DNA from: Gammaproteobacteria bacterium | GTDB lineage: Bacteria; Pseudomonadota; Gammaproteobacteria; SZUA-140 | Assembly (NCBI GenBank): GCA_016716465.1 | Contig: JADJWH010000004.1 | Location: 62,001 to 126,000 of the forward strand | Length of the DNA: 64,000 nucleotides | Reading direction: 5' to 3' | Shown here: in pieces, positions 7,991-15,878 of the stretch | How positions within the stretch are numbered: position 1 is the stretch's first letter | Layout of the letters: each line of letters begins with the position of its first letter | Notes under the pieces: generated by a model | Databases searched by the model: none | The model's input: the letters and a program-made list of their open reading frames with translations, nothing else | Told to the model about the DNA's origin: nothing | Position numbers and translations under genes: made by a program

Positions 7991-9013
7991 TTAGGGAATG
8001 ACGAAGTCATCGGCGAAGGTACCCGGAGCCGGCGGCGCCACCAGACCACTTGAGATGGAGTTCTCAAAGTACTCCTGCGGCGTGTTGCCAAACAGCGCGT
8101 TGTTCCAGCCGAACTGCGTACCACTGATCTCGGTGCCCGGACCGTTGAGCGAGATCACGAAATTGCCATTTCCGTCCGCATTGCTCGCCGAGACCGAGGT
8201 ACCGCCCGCGTTGGTCTTGCCCGCCTGACCCGCGGCCGTAACCACCGTGTAGCGCTGCAGACCGAGGGTCCGGTTGGTGAAGGAACCGATGCCCGAGGCC
8301 GCCTGCGTCAGCCACACCGCCGTGACGGAGTTGCCGGCCGCATAGGCCAGGGTTTGTTCCTGCGAACCGCCCGGATCCAGCGTCAGGGTGCCGCCCAGCG
8401 AGACGTTGTTCGAACGACGCACCGTGATGGCGCCCTCGTTGCCGGTACCGCCGCCGGCGACACCGCCGGTGGAGTAGGCGTTCAACTCGAGGTAGCCCAC
8501 GCCGTTCTCATGGAAATGCCAGTCCATGCTGCGCGTGGTCGCACCCAGACCCTGCTGCTGATCCAGGACGACCGGCGCCAGGCTACCCGACTGCAGGGCG
8601 CCGCTGTTGATCTCGGCCATGGTCGCCATCGCGTCGTTGCCCAGCTGCGCACCCGCCTTGATCACGCTGCGGTTGGTGTAGTTGTTGCCGCCGCCGCCGT
8701 CGATGCCGATCTGGCCTTCAATGCGGAAGCCCAGGGCCTGAACCGAGGCCAGGTCCGTCGCCGTGGCGCCTTCTTCGGAGACGATGGTGCGGAAGTAGGA
8801 GACGGTGGTATCCGCGTTGTCCACCATCTTTTGCTGCAGGATGCCGTTGCCGGTGGCGTCCAGGTTGGTACAGGTATGGCCTGCCGGGCAGGTCGCCGTG
8901 ATTACGCCCGCGTTAACCGTCCACGCGTCGTAACCGCCGATCGGCGCCGCCATGGCAGCGCCGCCTATGAAAAGCGCGGCCGGCGCCAAGGACAGAGAAG
9001 TTAGTTTCTTCAT
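7991..9013 (-). CDS. Secreted protein of unknown family, gene A2
   Basis: A 340-residue paralogue of A1 and the first gene of the A2-B2 operon. The signal peptide (MKKLTSLSLAPAALFIGG, cleavage near AMA) is followed by the same APIGGYDAWTVNAG start and CPAGHTC pair. It shares DGGGGNNYTNRS, MDWHFHENGVGY and FGWNNALFG with A1. Most changes fall near residues 120-160 and around the TLDPGG stretch. The start at 9013 has AGAGA a few bases upstream. A leader hairpin lies 34 bases before it. No catalytic motif, lipobox or transmembrane anchor is visible. I infer a periplasmic or released structural or binding protein, but nothing in the sequence fixes the role. Confidence 0.85.
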   Translation of the reverse strand: MKKLTSLSLAPAALFIGGAAMAAPIGGYDAWTVNAGVITATCPAGHTCTNLDATGNGILQQKMVDNADTTVSYFRTIVSEEGATATDLASVQALGFRIEGQIGIDGGGGNNYTNRSVIKAGAQLGNDAMATMAEINSGALQSGSLAPVVLDQQQGLGATTRSMDWHFHENGVGYLELNAYSTGGVAGGGTGNEGAITVRRSNNVSLGGTLTLDPGGSQEQTLAYAAGNSVTAVWLTQAASGIGSFTNRTLGLQRYTVVTAAGQAGKTNAGGTSVSASNADGNGNFVISLNGPGTEISGTQFGWNNALFGNTPQEYFENSISSGLVAPPAPGTFADDFVIP

Positions 9014-9046
9014 TTGTCTCTCCCATGAAATATATTATGAGCAGAT

Positions 9047-9073
9047 ACTGTTATAAATCATATATATAACAGT
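9047..9073 (-). promoter_or_regulatory. 5'-leader hairpin of the A2-B2 operon
   Basis: A perfect nine-base inverted repeat, ACTGTTATA and TATAACAGT, with a nine-base A/T-rich loop. It lies in the same place relative to A2 as the 6013-6035 hairpin does to A1, but with an unrelated loop. Confidence 0.6.
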
Positions 9074-9598
9074 CTCTTATATTGTCCTTAATGAGAAACC
9101 TCCCTGAGAACCGAGCGTATGCGGGGCACAAGCAGAGGATAGATTTCCACTTGAGGATCATTCCCGATCCACCTTCTGACCAAACGCTCGGGGAAAATTT
9201 AACCACGATCTCGTAGGGGAGTCAAAGTTTTTGCACAATTCAATCATCTTTATTGCACAATGTTATTTATTTAAAATTACTCATAACTCTATTGGCTTAC
9301 AGGACTACTACGTATCCTTCCAACATGGTTTCACCGCGAAACGGCAGGCGGTCACGTGGGAAGCGAACTCGAAATTCTCTGACTAACCACGGATGACATG
9401 CGCAGCCAGACTGCTCGCCGCGTACAACTACTCACGGCGAAGAGCAAGGAATGCAGGGATTAACGTCTCAAGGGAGGATGTGCAGTGCAGTCCGAGACAT
9501 ACAGTCTCGAGGCGGAATTTCAGCAGATGGCGCTCCTGGGGTGCATGAATGCAAGTATCATCGAATCAGATGACCAACCCCTGAATGCCCATGGATAA
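9074..9598. other. Intergenic region upstream of the A2-B2 operon
   Basis: About 525 bases without a gene. It should contain the A2 promoter and separates the operon from the hydrolase gene. Visible structure: a distant inverted repeat CCGAGCG (9111-9117) and CGCTCGG (9185-9191), and a direct repeat TTGCACAAT at 9231-9239 and 9253-9261, whose 22-base period puts both copies on the same helix face. Confidence 0.5.
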
Positions 9599-10441
9599 TC
9601 AGTCTTTTCTCCGTCTGATGGACATCAGATATTCCAGCAGACGCTGCGCGTTGTCAGGCTGGGTGAAGATCCCGATATGAGAACCCTGAGGCATTCTCCA
9701 GAACTGCTTTGGTTCCCTCGCAGCGCTGTATAGCTGATCGCCATTACGTATAGACACGACGGTGTCCTCTTCGCTGTAAACCAGCAGAAGAGGGATCGGC
9801 GCAACCTTCGCCACGGCATCGATCGGAGCATAATGGTCTGTGACTGTCCAGGACAGAGGATACTGAAAGAGCCAGGTGAGCCAAAAGGATGCCAGCTTTT
9901 CACGCGCGATATCCCGGTAACCCGTGAACGCACTCTCAGCGATCAAGGCGTCAATTCGATCACGATGCGTACTGTGGGCAACGGCATAGACGGCGATTGC
10001 CGCGCCGATGCTCTGTCCATAGACGATGACCGGACCCGTATCGGATTCAGGCATGGCGACCAATCGGCTAATGGCCGCTTCCGCGTCCAGGATCACGCCA
10101 TCCACATCGGGCGAACCACCGGAGCTTCCATACCCACGATAGTCGAACAGGAAGACATTGTAACCCTTGGCGGGCAACCAATAGACACTGCCGATGTGGG
10201 TGCTGATATTTTCTGCGTTTCCATGGAGAAACAGGATGGAGCCCAGTGCCTTGCCCCGGGCGGGCAGAAACCAGCCGTAGAGCGGTATGCCGTCATTCGA
10301 GTCGAACTTGACTTCGCGATATTCGAGTCCGATATCGGTCGGCGTGCGGACCAGTCGCTCCTTTGGAATGAAGAACACGCCAGTACAGCCGTACTGCGCC
10401 AGACAAAGCAATACGACAAACAGAAGGCTGAGGCGGGTCAT
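9599..10441 (-). CDS. Alpha/beta hydrolase, lipoprotein
   Basis: A 280-residue hydrolase of the serine alpha/beta type. It starts with a lipoprotein signal, LLFVVLLCLAQYGCTG, so it is probably anchored in the envelope. The oxyanion region is LFLHGNAEN, the strand-turn DYRGYGSSGG follows, the nucleophile elbow is VYGQSIGAA with Ser, the acid is likely in LVYSEEDTVV, and the His is in PQGSHIG. The chosen ATG at 10441 overlaps the stop of the DUF4105 gene as TAATG, which implies translational coupling; a start six codons earlier is less likely. Substrate is unknown. The coupling suggests a joint envelope role with the DUF4105 protein. Confidence 0.82.
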   Translation of the reverse strand: MTRLSLLFVVLLCLAQYGCTGVFFIPKERLVRTPTDIGLEYREVKFDSNDGIPLYGWFLPARGKALGSILFLHGNAENISTHIGSVYWLPAKGYNVFLFDYRGYGSSGGSPDVDGVILDAEAAISRLVAMPESDTGPVIVYGQSIGAAIAVYAVAHSTHRDRIDALIAESAFTGYRDIAREKLASFWLTWLFQYPLSWTVTDHYAPIDAVAKVAPIPLLLVYSEEDTVVSIRNGDQLYSAAREPKQFWRMPQGSHIGIFTQPDNAQRLLEYLMSIRRRKD

Positions 10442-12333
10442 TAGAAGAAGCGCTGCCAACCAATATGGAAATCGGTGAACTCACCGTCCAGTTGCCGCTC
10501 CCGGCTCCATGCCATACGTACGGTGTCGGACTTGCCCACTGTATAGCGCTGTTCCAGCCCGAGCTCTTTTTCGCCGTGTGCCTCTCCAGCCGTGTAGCCG
10601 GTACCGTGGGCAAAGAGGTGCAGCGACCAGCGCGGCGTGATCTCCATCAGAAGGCCGGTAGCCCCGCCCGCGCCGGCGGCATAGCCATTACGCAATTCCC
10701 GCCCGGCGTCCAGACTGAGGGTGAGCAGCGCATAGGCGATACCATGCCTCAACAACGACGCGCTTAAGCCGATTCCGCCGTTAATGGCGGCGATCATGCG
10801 GTTACTCTGCTGTCCCTGCTTACGCGTCAGGCCGAAGGCAAACTGCCAGGACATAGGGGTAACGATCTCAGATACCGGCGTGAGCGATATGATGTTCACT
10901 GGCATGAATGATTGCAATCGAGCGGTACCAGAACTGCTGTCGTGTCTGGCCGTCAGATCGAAAAAGACGATCTGAGCACCCCGGGTGTAGCCCGGGATCG
11001 GGTCGAGCAGATCGTGATAGGCCGGGCGCAGTTGCAACTCCTGATAGTTGTGGCCTGCTTCGCGACCCGCGGTCAGCGCGCCACGTCCAGTATCATGACC
11101 CTGGTCGGGACGGGTACCGCTCTGCACACTGATTCTCGGGCTGGCAACCGGAAGGGTGCTGCGCGCTTCCAGCAGCGTGTGCAATAGCGCCGCATCCTCA
11201 TCTCCACGATAGTCGGCATATTCATGGGCCAGCTCCAGAACCTCGACCTGTAACTCCAGAGGCAGGCCGGTAACAACAGAGTCCTGCGGCGTGAGCTGTC
11301 CATGGACAAGCTTTTTTACATCAGCGATCTGTTCAAGGTTGAGTTGCGCCATGCGGTTACCGAGCACGGTGCGACGCGACGGGCGGTAGACAATATCCCT
11401 GACCAGTCCGGCATCATTCAGTTCCCGGATCGTGTCCGAGGGAATGGCCCAGTAGCCAAAGCGGTTAGTCAGCTCGAGATCGGGACGCGCAGTCTCGATT
11501 ATCGACAACAGGTGGTAGGAGCAGTTCTCATCGAAGAAAAAATAGTCAAACCAAATTCCACGCATTTCCCACACATGCAGCAGCAAGGTACGAGTCTGGG
11601 CCTCGGTTAAATCGAGCTGATATTCCCAGATATCACGGTTTTCCATGTCACTGTATTCACGCACCTTAAGGTAGTACGGAGCTACCGAATAGGTGCCGTG
11701 GTAGCCTCCAAACAGACCCCTGAATGCAAAGGCCAGACCACCGTCATTTCCGGTATCCGCACCGAAGTTAACCGAATAGGCCAGCAACCGGGTATGCTCG
11801 TTTTGCCCCTTACCGTCGATCCGGAGCAATGTGTGGCCAAACATGGAGGCAGGACTGTTGAGGTACGCCGCCGGGAATATCACCGTGACGCCTTCGGGAT
11901 CGAGTGCAGTCATCCATTGCTCCAGTTCGCGGCAATGCAGCTCCGGCAGTCGGGCCAGGTCGAAATTCAGTTCCTGTTTTAACCACTGATAACGAGCCGG
12001 GAACAGGCATTGCGGATGAAATTGCCGCTGATCAACCGCGTCCGGGAACGGGCCGAAGAACGCAGTGAGCGTGGCAACCAACTCGGCGTCGGGATCGGTC
12101 TTGCCGTCGGGGGCGAAAAAGAATCGGGTCGCATCCACCTCGCTCTTGTAACTACCGGGGACCATGCCGGCCTTATAGTGCAACAGCTTGATCCACTCGG
12201 GCCGTTGCTGCAGTCGTTGCTCGTGAGCCGTCGCGATGAGCTGGTCGCGGTAATCCCCTTCAGTGGCGCGAGTTGTCGCGGGAGACAATAGCGCCATCAC
12301 GATAAGTGGAACGATGCAAGATAATCGAAACAC
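10441..12333 (-). CDS. DUF4105 (Lnb N-terminal periplasmic domain) envelope protein
   Basis: A large exported protein of about 630 residues. I recognise the DUF4105 region in PAAYLNSPASMFGHTLLRID, followed by LLAYSVNFGADT and GLFGGYHGTYSVAPYYLKVREYSDMENRDIWEYQL, then FDENCSYHLLSIIE. This Cys/His arrangement is typical of the family, possibly papain-like. The C-terminal third is strand-rich and ends in WQRFF, consistent with an outer-membrane barrel or beta domain. I prefer the GTG at 12333, giving a signal peptide VFRLSCIVPLIVMALLSPAT. The longer frame to 12465 begins inside a terminator hairpin and is unlikely. The downstream hydrolase gene overlaps its stop. Biochemical function is not established from sequence. 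Confidence 0.75.
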   Translation of the reverse strand: MFRLSCIVPLIVMALLSPATTRATEGDYRDQLIATAHEQRLQQRPEWIKLLHYKAGMVPGSYKSEVDATRFFFAPDGKTDPDAELVATLTAFFGPFPDAVDQRQFHPQCLFPARYQWLKQELNFDLARLPELHCRELEQWMTALDPEGVTVIFPAAYLNSPASMFGHTLLRIDGKGQNEHTRLLAYSVNFGADTGNDGGLAFAFRGLFGGYHGTYSVAPYYLKVREYSDMENRDIWEYQLDLTEAQTRTLLLHVWEMRGIWFDYFFFDENCSYHLLSIIETARPDLELTNRFGYWAIPSDTIRELNDAGLVRDIVYRPSRRTVLGNRMAQLNLEQIADVKKLVHGQLTPQDSVVTGLPLELQVEVLELAHEYADYRGDEDAALLHTLLEARSTLPVASPRISVQSGTRPDQGHDTGRGALTAGREAGHNYQELQLRPAYHDLLDPIPGYTRGAQIVFFDLTARHDSSSGTARLQSFMPVNIISLTPVSEIVTPMSWQFAFGLTRKQGQQSNRMIAAINGGIGLSASLLRHGIAYALLTLSLDAGRELRNGYAAGAGGATGLLMEITPRWSLHLFAHGTGYTAGEAHGEKELGLEQRYTVGKSDTVRMAWSRERQLDGEFTDFHIGWQRFF

Positions 12334-12431
12334 GAAGGCCCATCTGTCCGGGAACGTTGCCTGCCCGACGTGACGAAATGAGATCGCAGGACGCGTTCTT
12401 ACGCCCTGTGCTAATTGTTGACTACTTGACT

Positions 12432-12469
12432 GAAAAAACATGCCCGGTGGTGTCCCACCGGGCATGTTT
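12432..12469 (-). terminator. Strong rho-independent terminator after the DUF3015 gene
   Basis: CATGCCCGGTGG and CCACCGGGCATG pair perfectly, extended by AAA/TTT, with a four-base loop and a run of six T on the minus strand. It separates the DUF3015 gene from the DUF4105 gene and argues against the long DUF4105 start. Confidence 0.9.
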
Positions 12470-12491
12470 CCATGATACGACGTTCGTGTTG

Positions 12492-12983
12492 TTATATGGC
12501 CGCTGAGTACTTGCCAAGCGAAGCATCGGTCGCGACTACGGCGCGTAATGCAGTCTGAATCTCCCCGGCTGAAACGTCACTGCTGGGGAAAATGCTGGCG
12601 AAATTCTCCTGCATTAGCCGGTTAAAGGCCTGTGTATCTGTGTCGTCAATACCGATCAGCAACGCCAGCGCGTCCAGCGTCTCGCCCCGGCCTGCGGCGG
12701 TGTCCCGGGCCAGTGCCTGCTTGTTACCATCGATGAACATTGCCGTTTTCCATGTGGATGTAACGGTGCCGTCCTGGGTACAACCCGAAGTTCCGGACGT
12801 AATGCCGAATGTCTGATTGCCTAACGTCCCGTTGGTGGTTACCGCCAGCACTTGGGGCGCAAGGCCAGACTGCCCGTCGAACAGTTTCGACCCCCAGCCA
12901 CAAGAACCGACGTTGTCCGCAAGGGCACTGGAAGACGCAATGGTAAAGAGACCCGCAACGAGTAAGAACCTTTTGTTTGTCAT
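12492..12983 (-). CDS. DUF3015 family exported protein
   Basis: A 163-residue protein with a clear signal peptide (MTNKRFLLVAGLFTIASSSALA) and the DUF3015 hallmarks: NVGSCGWGSKLFDGQSG after cleavage and TSGTSGCTQDG later, giving two cysteines likely to be disulfide-linked. The second half is helical, with a Leu/Ala-rich GETLDALALLIG segment. DUF3015 has no assigned function that I know. From memory it is often next to DUF4105 genes in pseudomonads, as here. The strong terminator after it means it is mostly transcribed as a single gene, so a functional tie to the next two genes is only suggested. An A/T-rich region before the start should hold its promoter. Confidence 0.85.
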   Translation of the reverse strand: MTNKRFLLVAGLFTIASSSALADNVGSCGWGSKLFDGQSGLAPQVLAVTTNGTLGNQTFGITSGTSGCTQDGTVTSTWKTAMFIDGNKQALARDTAAGRGETLDALALLIGIDDTDTQAFNRLMQENFASIFPSSDVSAGEIQTALRAVVATDASLGKYSAAI

Positions 12984-13082
12984 TTTATAATTCTCCTCTG
13001 GATTGAGTTGGTACCTTGGCGAAATTACAGTTTACAGACATTTGGACATAATTCTATATCCTCGCCCCGGGACGAATAAGCA

Positions 13083-13107
13083 AATAAAATACCCGCTATT
13101 ACGCGGG
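13083..13107 (-). terminator. Terminator after tRNA-Met
   Basis: On the minus strand CCCGC and GCGGG pair around a six-base loop, followed by TATTTTATTT. It ends the lolB-to-tRNA-Met transcription series. Confidence 0.7.
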
Positions 13108-13146
13108 CTTAGTGGTCATCCTCGGACTATCCTGAGAATCAAGAGA

Positions 13147-13223
13147 TGGTGGCTATGCCTGGACTCGAACCAGGGACACCAGCATTATGAATGCTGTGCT
13201 CTAACCGACTGAGCTACATAGCC
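13147..13223 (-). tRNA. tRNA-Met (elongator), anticodon CAT
   Basis: A full 77-base cloverleaf with encoded CCA. The acceptor arms GGCTATG and CATAGCC pair, the D loop contains AGTCGGTTAGA, the anticodon loop is TTCATAA, and the T arm is CCTGGTTCGAGTCCAGG. It resembles the elongator methionine tRNA rather than an initiator, because the first acceptor pair is G-C. It is on the same strand as ychF and 128 bases downstream. Confidence 0.95.
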
Positions 13224-13350
13224 GAACGGGATAAAGATCACAGAGAAAGGCGGATGGCCATGATACCGAATTCCCTCCGAGCGCGACAAGTGGAGGGAGC
13301 CGGGTTCCTGGCATTTTTCTTCCGGGCGACCGTCACGCCGCCGCCGATGG

Positions 13351-14439
13351 CTAGACGTTGAACCGGAAGTGGATAACGTCACCATCCTGCACGATATAAT
13401 CTTTCCCTTCCAGACGCCATTTTCCGGCCTCCTTGGCCCCCGGCTCGCCGCCGCAGGCAATGTAATCGGCGTACGCGATGACCTCGGCGCGAATGAACCC
13501 CTTCTGGAAATCGGTATGGATCACTCCGGCCGCCTCCGGGGCGGTGGCGCCGACCGGGATGGTCCAGGCGCGCACCTCCTTCTCCCCGGCCGTGAAATAG
13601 GTCTGCAGCTTGAGCAGGCGGTAACCGGCACGAATCACCCGGTTGAGGCCGGGTTCCTCGAGGCCCAGGTCGGCGAGGAACTCGGTCTTCTCCTCGTCCG
13701 GCAGCTCGGCGATCTCGGATTCGATGGCCGCGCACACCGGCACCATCTCGGCCCCTTCCTTCGCCGCCAGATCGCGCACGCGGTCCAGCAACGGGTTGTT
13801 CTCGAATCCGTCTTCCGCCACGTTGGCGATGTACATGGTGGGCTTGGCGGTCAGCAGGTGAAGATCCTGCAGCTTGTCGATCTGCTCACCCAGACCCAGC
13901 GTGCGTATCGGCATCGCGCCGTCGAGATGGGCGCGCACCTTTTCCAGCAGGGCCTGGCGCGCGATGGCCTCCTTGTCACCGCTGCGCGTCTGGCGCGCCA
14001 CCCGGTCCAGGGCGCGCTCGACGGACTCGAGATCGGCCAGGGCCAGTTCCGTGTTGATGGTCTCGACGTCCGCGAGCGGATCGATCCGGCCGGCGACGTG
14101 CACGATGTCGTCGTGTTCGAAGCAGCGCACCACATGGGCAATGGCCTGGGTCTCGCGGATATGCGCCAGAAACTTGTTGCCGAGGCCCTCCCCCTTCGAT
14201 GCGCCGGCCACCAGACCGGCGATATCGACGAATTCCATCGTCGTCGGCAACACACGCTGCGGCATGACGATAGCGGCGAGCGCGGCCAGGCGCGGATCCG
14301 GCATCGGCACCACGCCGACATTCGGCTCGATGGTGCAGAACGGATAGTTGCTCGCCTCAATGCCCGCCTTGGTCAGGGCGTTGAACAGCGTCGACTTGCC
14401 CACGTTGGGCAGGCCGACGATGCCGCATTTGAATCCCAT
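13351..14439 (-). CDS. ychF: Redox-regulated ATPase YchF (Obg family)
   Basis: A 362-residue ribosome-associated P-loop ATPase. The Walker A loop is GLPNVGKSTLFN near residue 8, the G3-type motif is DIAGLVAGASKGEGLGN, and the C-terminal TGS domain includes YFTAGEKEVRAWTI and FQKGFIRAEVIAYADY, ending in GDVIHFRFNV. Length equals the family's usual 362-364 residues. The family prefers ATP over GTP and affects translation and stress responses. It lies 30 bases after pth in the conserved lolB-ispE-prs-rplY-pth-ychF arrangement and is followed by tRNA-Met. Confidence 0.97.
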   Translation of the reverse strand: MGFKCGIVGLPNVGKSTLFNALTKAGIEASNYPFCTIEPNVGVVPMPDPRLAALAAIVMPQRVLPTTMEFVDIAGLVAGASKGEGLGNKFLAHIRETQAIAHVVRCFEHDDIVHVAGRIDPLADVETINTELALADLESVERALDRVARQTRSGDKEAIARQALLEKVRAHLDGAMPIRTLGLGEQIDKLQDLHLLTAKPTMYIANVAEDGFENNPLLDRVRDLAAKEGAEMVPVCAAIESEIAELPDEEKTEFLADLGLEEPGLNRVIRAGYRLLKLQTYFTAGEKEVRAWTIPVGATAPEAAGVIHTDFQKGFIRAEVIAYADYIACGGEPGAKEAGKWRLEGKDYIVQDGDVIHFRFNV

Positions 14440-14469
14440 ATCTGAATACTCCTGTTGCGGCTATTGCGG

Positions 14470-15066
14470 CTAGGGGGTCTCATCCCGCCGACGGTGCAGA
14501 TGATTCATGGCGCGCTCGGACTGGCCGTCAAGAGCGAGCGGAAGCACCCCGATGGCCTCCCCGATCGCCGTGTCGATCAACGTCCGGTCGGCGGCCGAAG
14601 GCGGATGCAGCACATAGCTCACCACCTCGTCTGCGCTGCCGGGGCGGCCGACCCCCAGGCGCAGGCGCAGAAAATCCGTCGCTCCGCCAAAAACCTCGAT
14701 GATATCGCGCAGGCCGTTGTGTCCCCCATGGCCACCGCCACGCTTGAAACGCGCGGTCCCGGCCGGCAGGTCGATTTCATCATGAACCACCAGGATGCGT
14801 TCGACGGGGATGCGGTAATAGCGCACGAGCGCGGCGACCGCCTGCCCGCTACGGTTCATGAAGGTCAAGGGCTTGAGCAAGTGGCAGGGACGACCATCCA
14901 GTTCGGCGCGCGCCGTCTCCGACTGGAAACGGCGCTCCGATCTGAACTCGGCGCCGGCCCGGCGCGCGAGCTCGTCCAGCAGCCAGAAGCCTGCGTTGTG
15001 GCGCGTGTCCCGATACTCGGCGCCCGGATTCCCAAGGCCCGCGATGACTTCGATCGGCGCCGACAA
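14470..15066 (-). CDS. pth: Peptidyl-tRNA hydrolase
   Basis: A 198-residue enzyme that cleaves peptidyl-tRNA released from stalled ribosomes. Key features are GLGNPGAEYRDTRHNAGFWLLD with the catalytic His in RHN, PLTFMNRSGQAV, the Asp-containing LVVHDEIDLPAG, and GGHGGHNGLRDI. The start codon appears to be TTG at 15066. It sits between rplY and ychF, as in many gammaproteobacteria. All catalytic residues known for the family are visible. The C-terminal tail is slightly longer and Arg-rich. Confidence 0.96.
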   Translation of the reverse strand: MSAPIEVIAGLGNPGAEYRDTRHNAGFWLLDELARRAGAEFRSERRFQSETARAELDGRPCHLLKPLTFMNRSGQAVAALVRYYRIPVERILVVHDEIDLPAGTARFKRGGGHGGHNGLRDIIEVFGGATDFLRLRLGVGRPGSADEVVSYVLHPPSAADRTLIDTAIGEAIGVLPLALDGQSERAMNHLHRRRDETP

Positions 15067-15105
15067 GAAGGCTGCCCCGCCGCTCGCAGACCCGCCCGTG
15101 CCGCC

Positions 15106-15768
15106 TTACTGCTTGGCCTCGCCGGCAGCCGGTGCGGCGGGCGCGGCCGCAGCCTCCGCGGCAGGCGCGGCTTCCGCCTCGACGGCCGCACGCGGGACAT
15201 GTACCGACACCACCGGCAGATCATGTTCGGGACCGTGCGTCAACGCGATGATCTTCACGCCCTCGGGCAGCTTGATATCGGAGAGATGCAGGGTCTCATT
15301 CAGCTGCAGGTTGCTGACATCCACCTCCAGGAACTCCGGCAGATGCTTCGGCAGACAGATCACCTCGACATCCGTCACCAGGTGCGAAATGATGCCGCCG
15401 CCGAGCTTGACCCCGGGTGCGACGGTCTCGCCGATGAAGTGCAGCGGCACATGCATGCGCAGCTCTTCGGTCTCGCTGATGCGCTGCAGGTCCATGTGGA
15501 GGATGATCGGCCGATAGCTGTGGCGCTGCAGATCCTTGAGCACGGCCTGCACCGGCTGTCCGTCGACATTGACGGTCAGGATGTGCGAATAAAAGGCCTC
15601 GTTCTCCAGGCTGTGGCGCACCGCATCCTGGTCCAGCGCCAGGCTCATGGGCTGTTGCCCGCCACCGTACATGATGGCCGGGACCTTGCCGTCACGACGC
15701 AGGCGGCGGCTCGCTCCCCTCCCGCTGTCATGACGGACTTGCGCGTTCAGTTCAAAACTCACGTTCAT
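15106..15768 (-). CDS. rplY: 50S ribosomal protein L25/general stress protein Ctc
   Basis: A 220-residue protein of the long, two-domain L25 type (TL5/Ctc). The 5S rRNA-binding N-terminal domain reads SFELNAQVRHDSGRGASRRLRR and is followed by a beta domain, about residues 95-190. The tail is an Ala/Glu/Pro-rich low-complexity stretch of about 30 residues. The short E. coli L25 has only the first domain, so this is the form typical of many other Proteobacteria. The start has a strong GAGGAG ribosome site. It follows prs after a GC-rich palindrome and precedes pth. Confidence 0.95.
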   Translation of the reverse strand: MNVSFELNAQVRHDSGRGASRRLRRDGKVPAIMYGGGQQPMSLALDQDAVRHSLENEAFYSHILTVNVDGQPVQAVLKDLQRHSYRPIILHMDLQRISETEELRMHVPLHFIGETVAPGVKLGGGIISHLVTDVEVICLPKHLPEFLEVDVSNLQLNETLHLSDIKLPEGVKIIALTHGPEHDLPVVSVHVPRAAVEAEAAPAAEAAAAPAAPAAGEAKQ

Positions 15769-15854
15769 GTCGTCTTCTCCTCAGTTGCACAATACCGGTT
15801 CCGACCGCGACCAGCCGGAACCGACCAATAAAACCCGTATTCCCCGCAAACGCG

Positions 15855-15876
15855 CGCGCCGCGGCCGCGGCGCGCC
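15855..15876 (-). terminator. GC palindrome between prs and rplY
   Basis: A perfect 22-base palindrome of only G and C, directly after the prs stop codon. On the minus strand it is followed by CGTTTG, a weak T stretch. It could attenuate transcription or protect the prs mRNA end; it is not a canonical terminator. Confidence 0.4.
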
Positions 15877-15878
15877 GC

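Noticed and set aside
3994..9013. PEP-CTERM or LPXTG-like sorting tails on the A/B proteins
   Set aside because: The C-termini (ANDFVIP, GAAPSGPP) have no hydrophobic helix or basic end; the proteins appear to be simply exported.
12333..12465. Longer N-terminus for the DUF4105 protein
   Set aside because: It would begin inside the 15-base-pair terminator hairpin of the preceding gene, and the signal peptide would be about 45 residues from the start.
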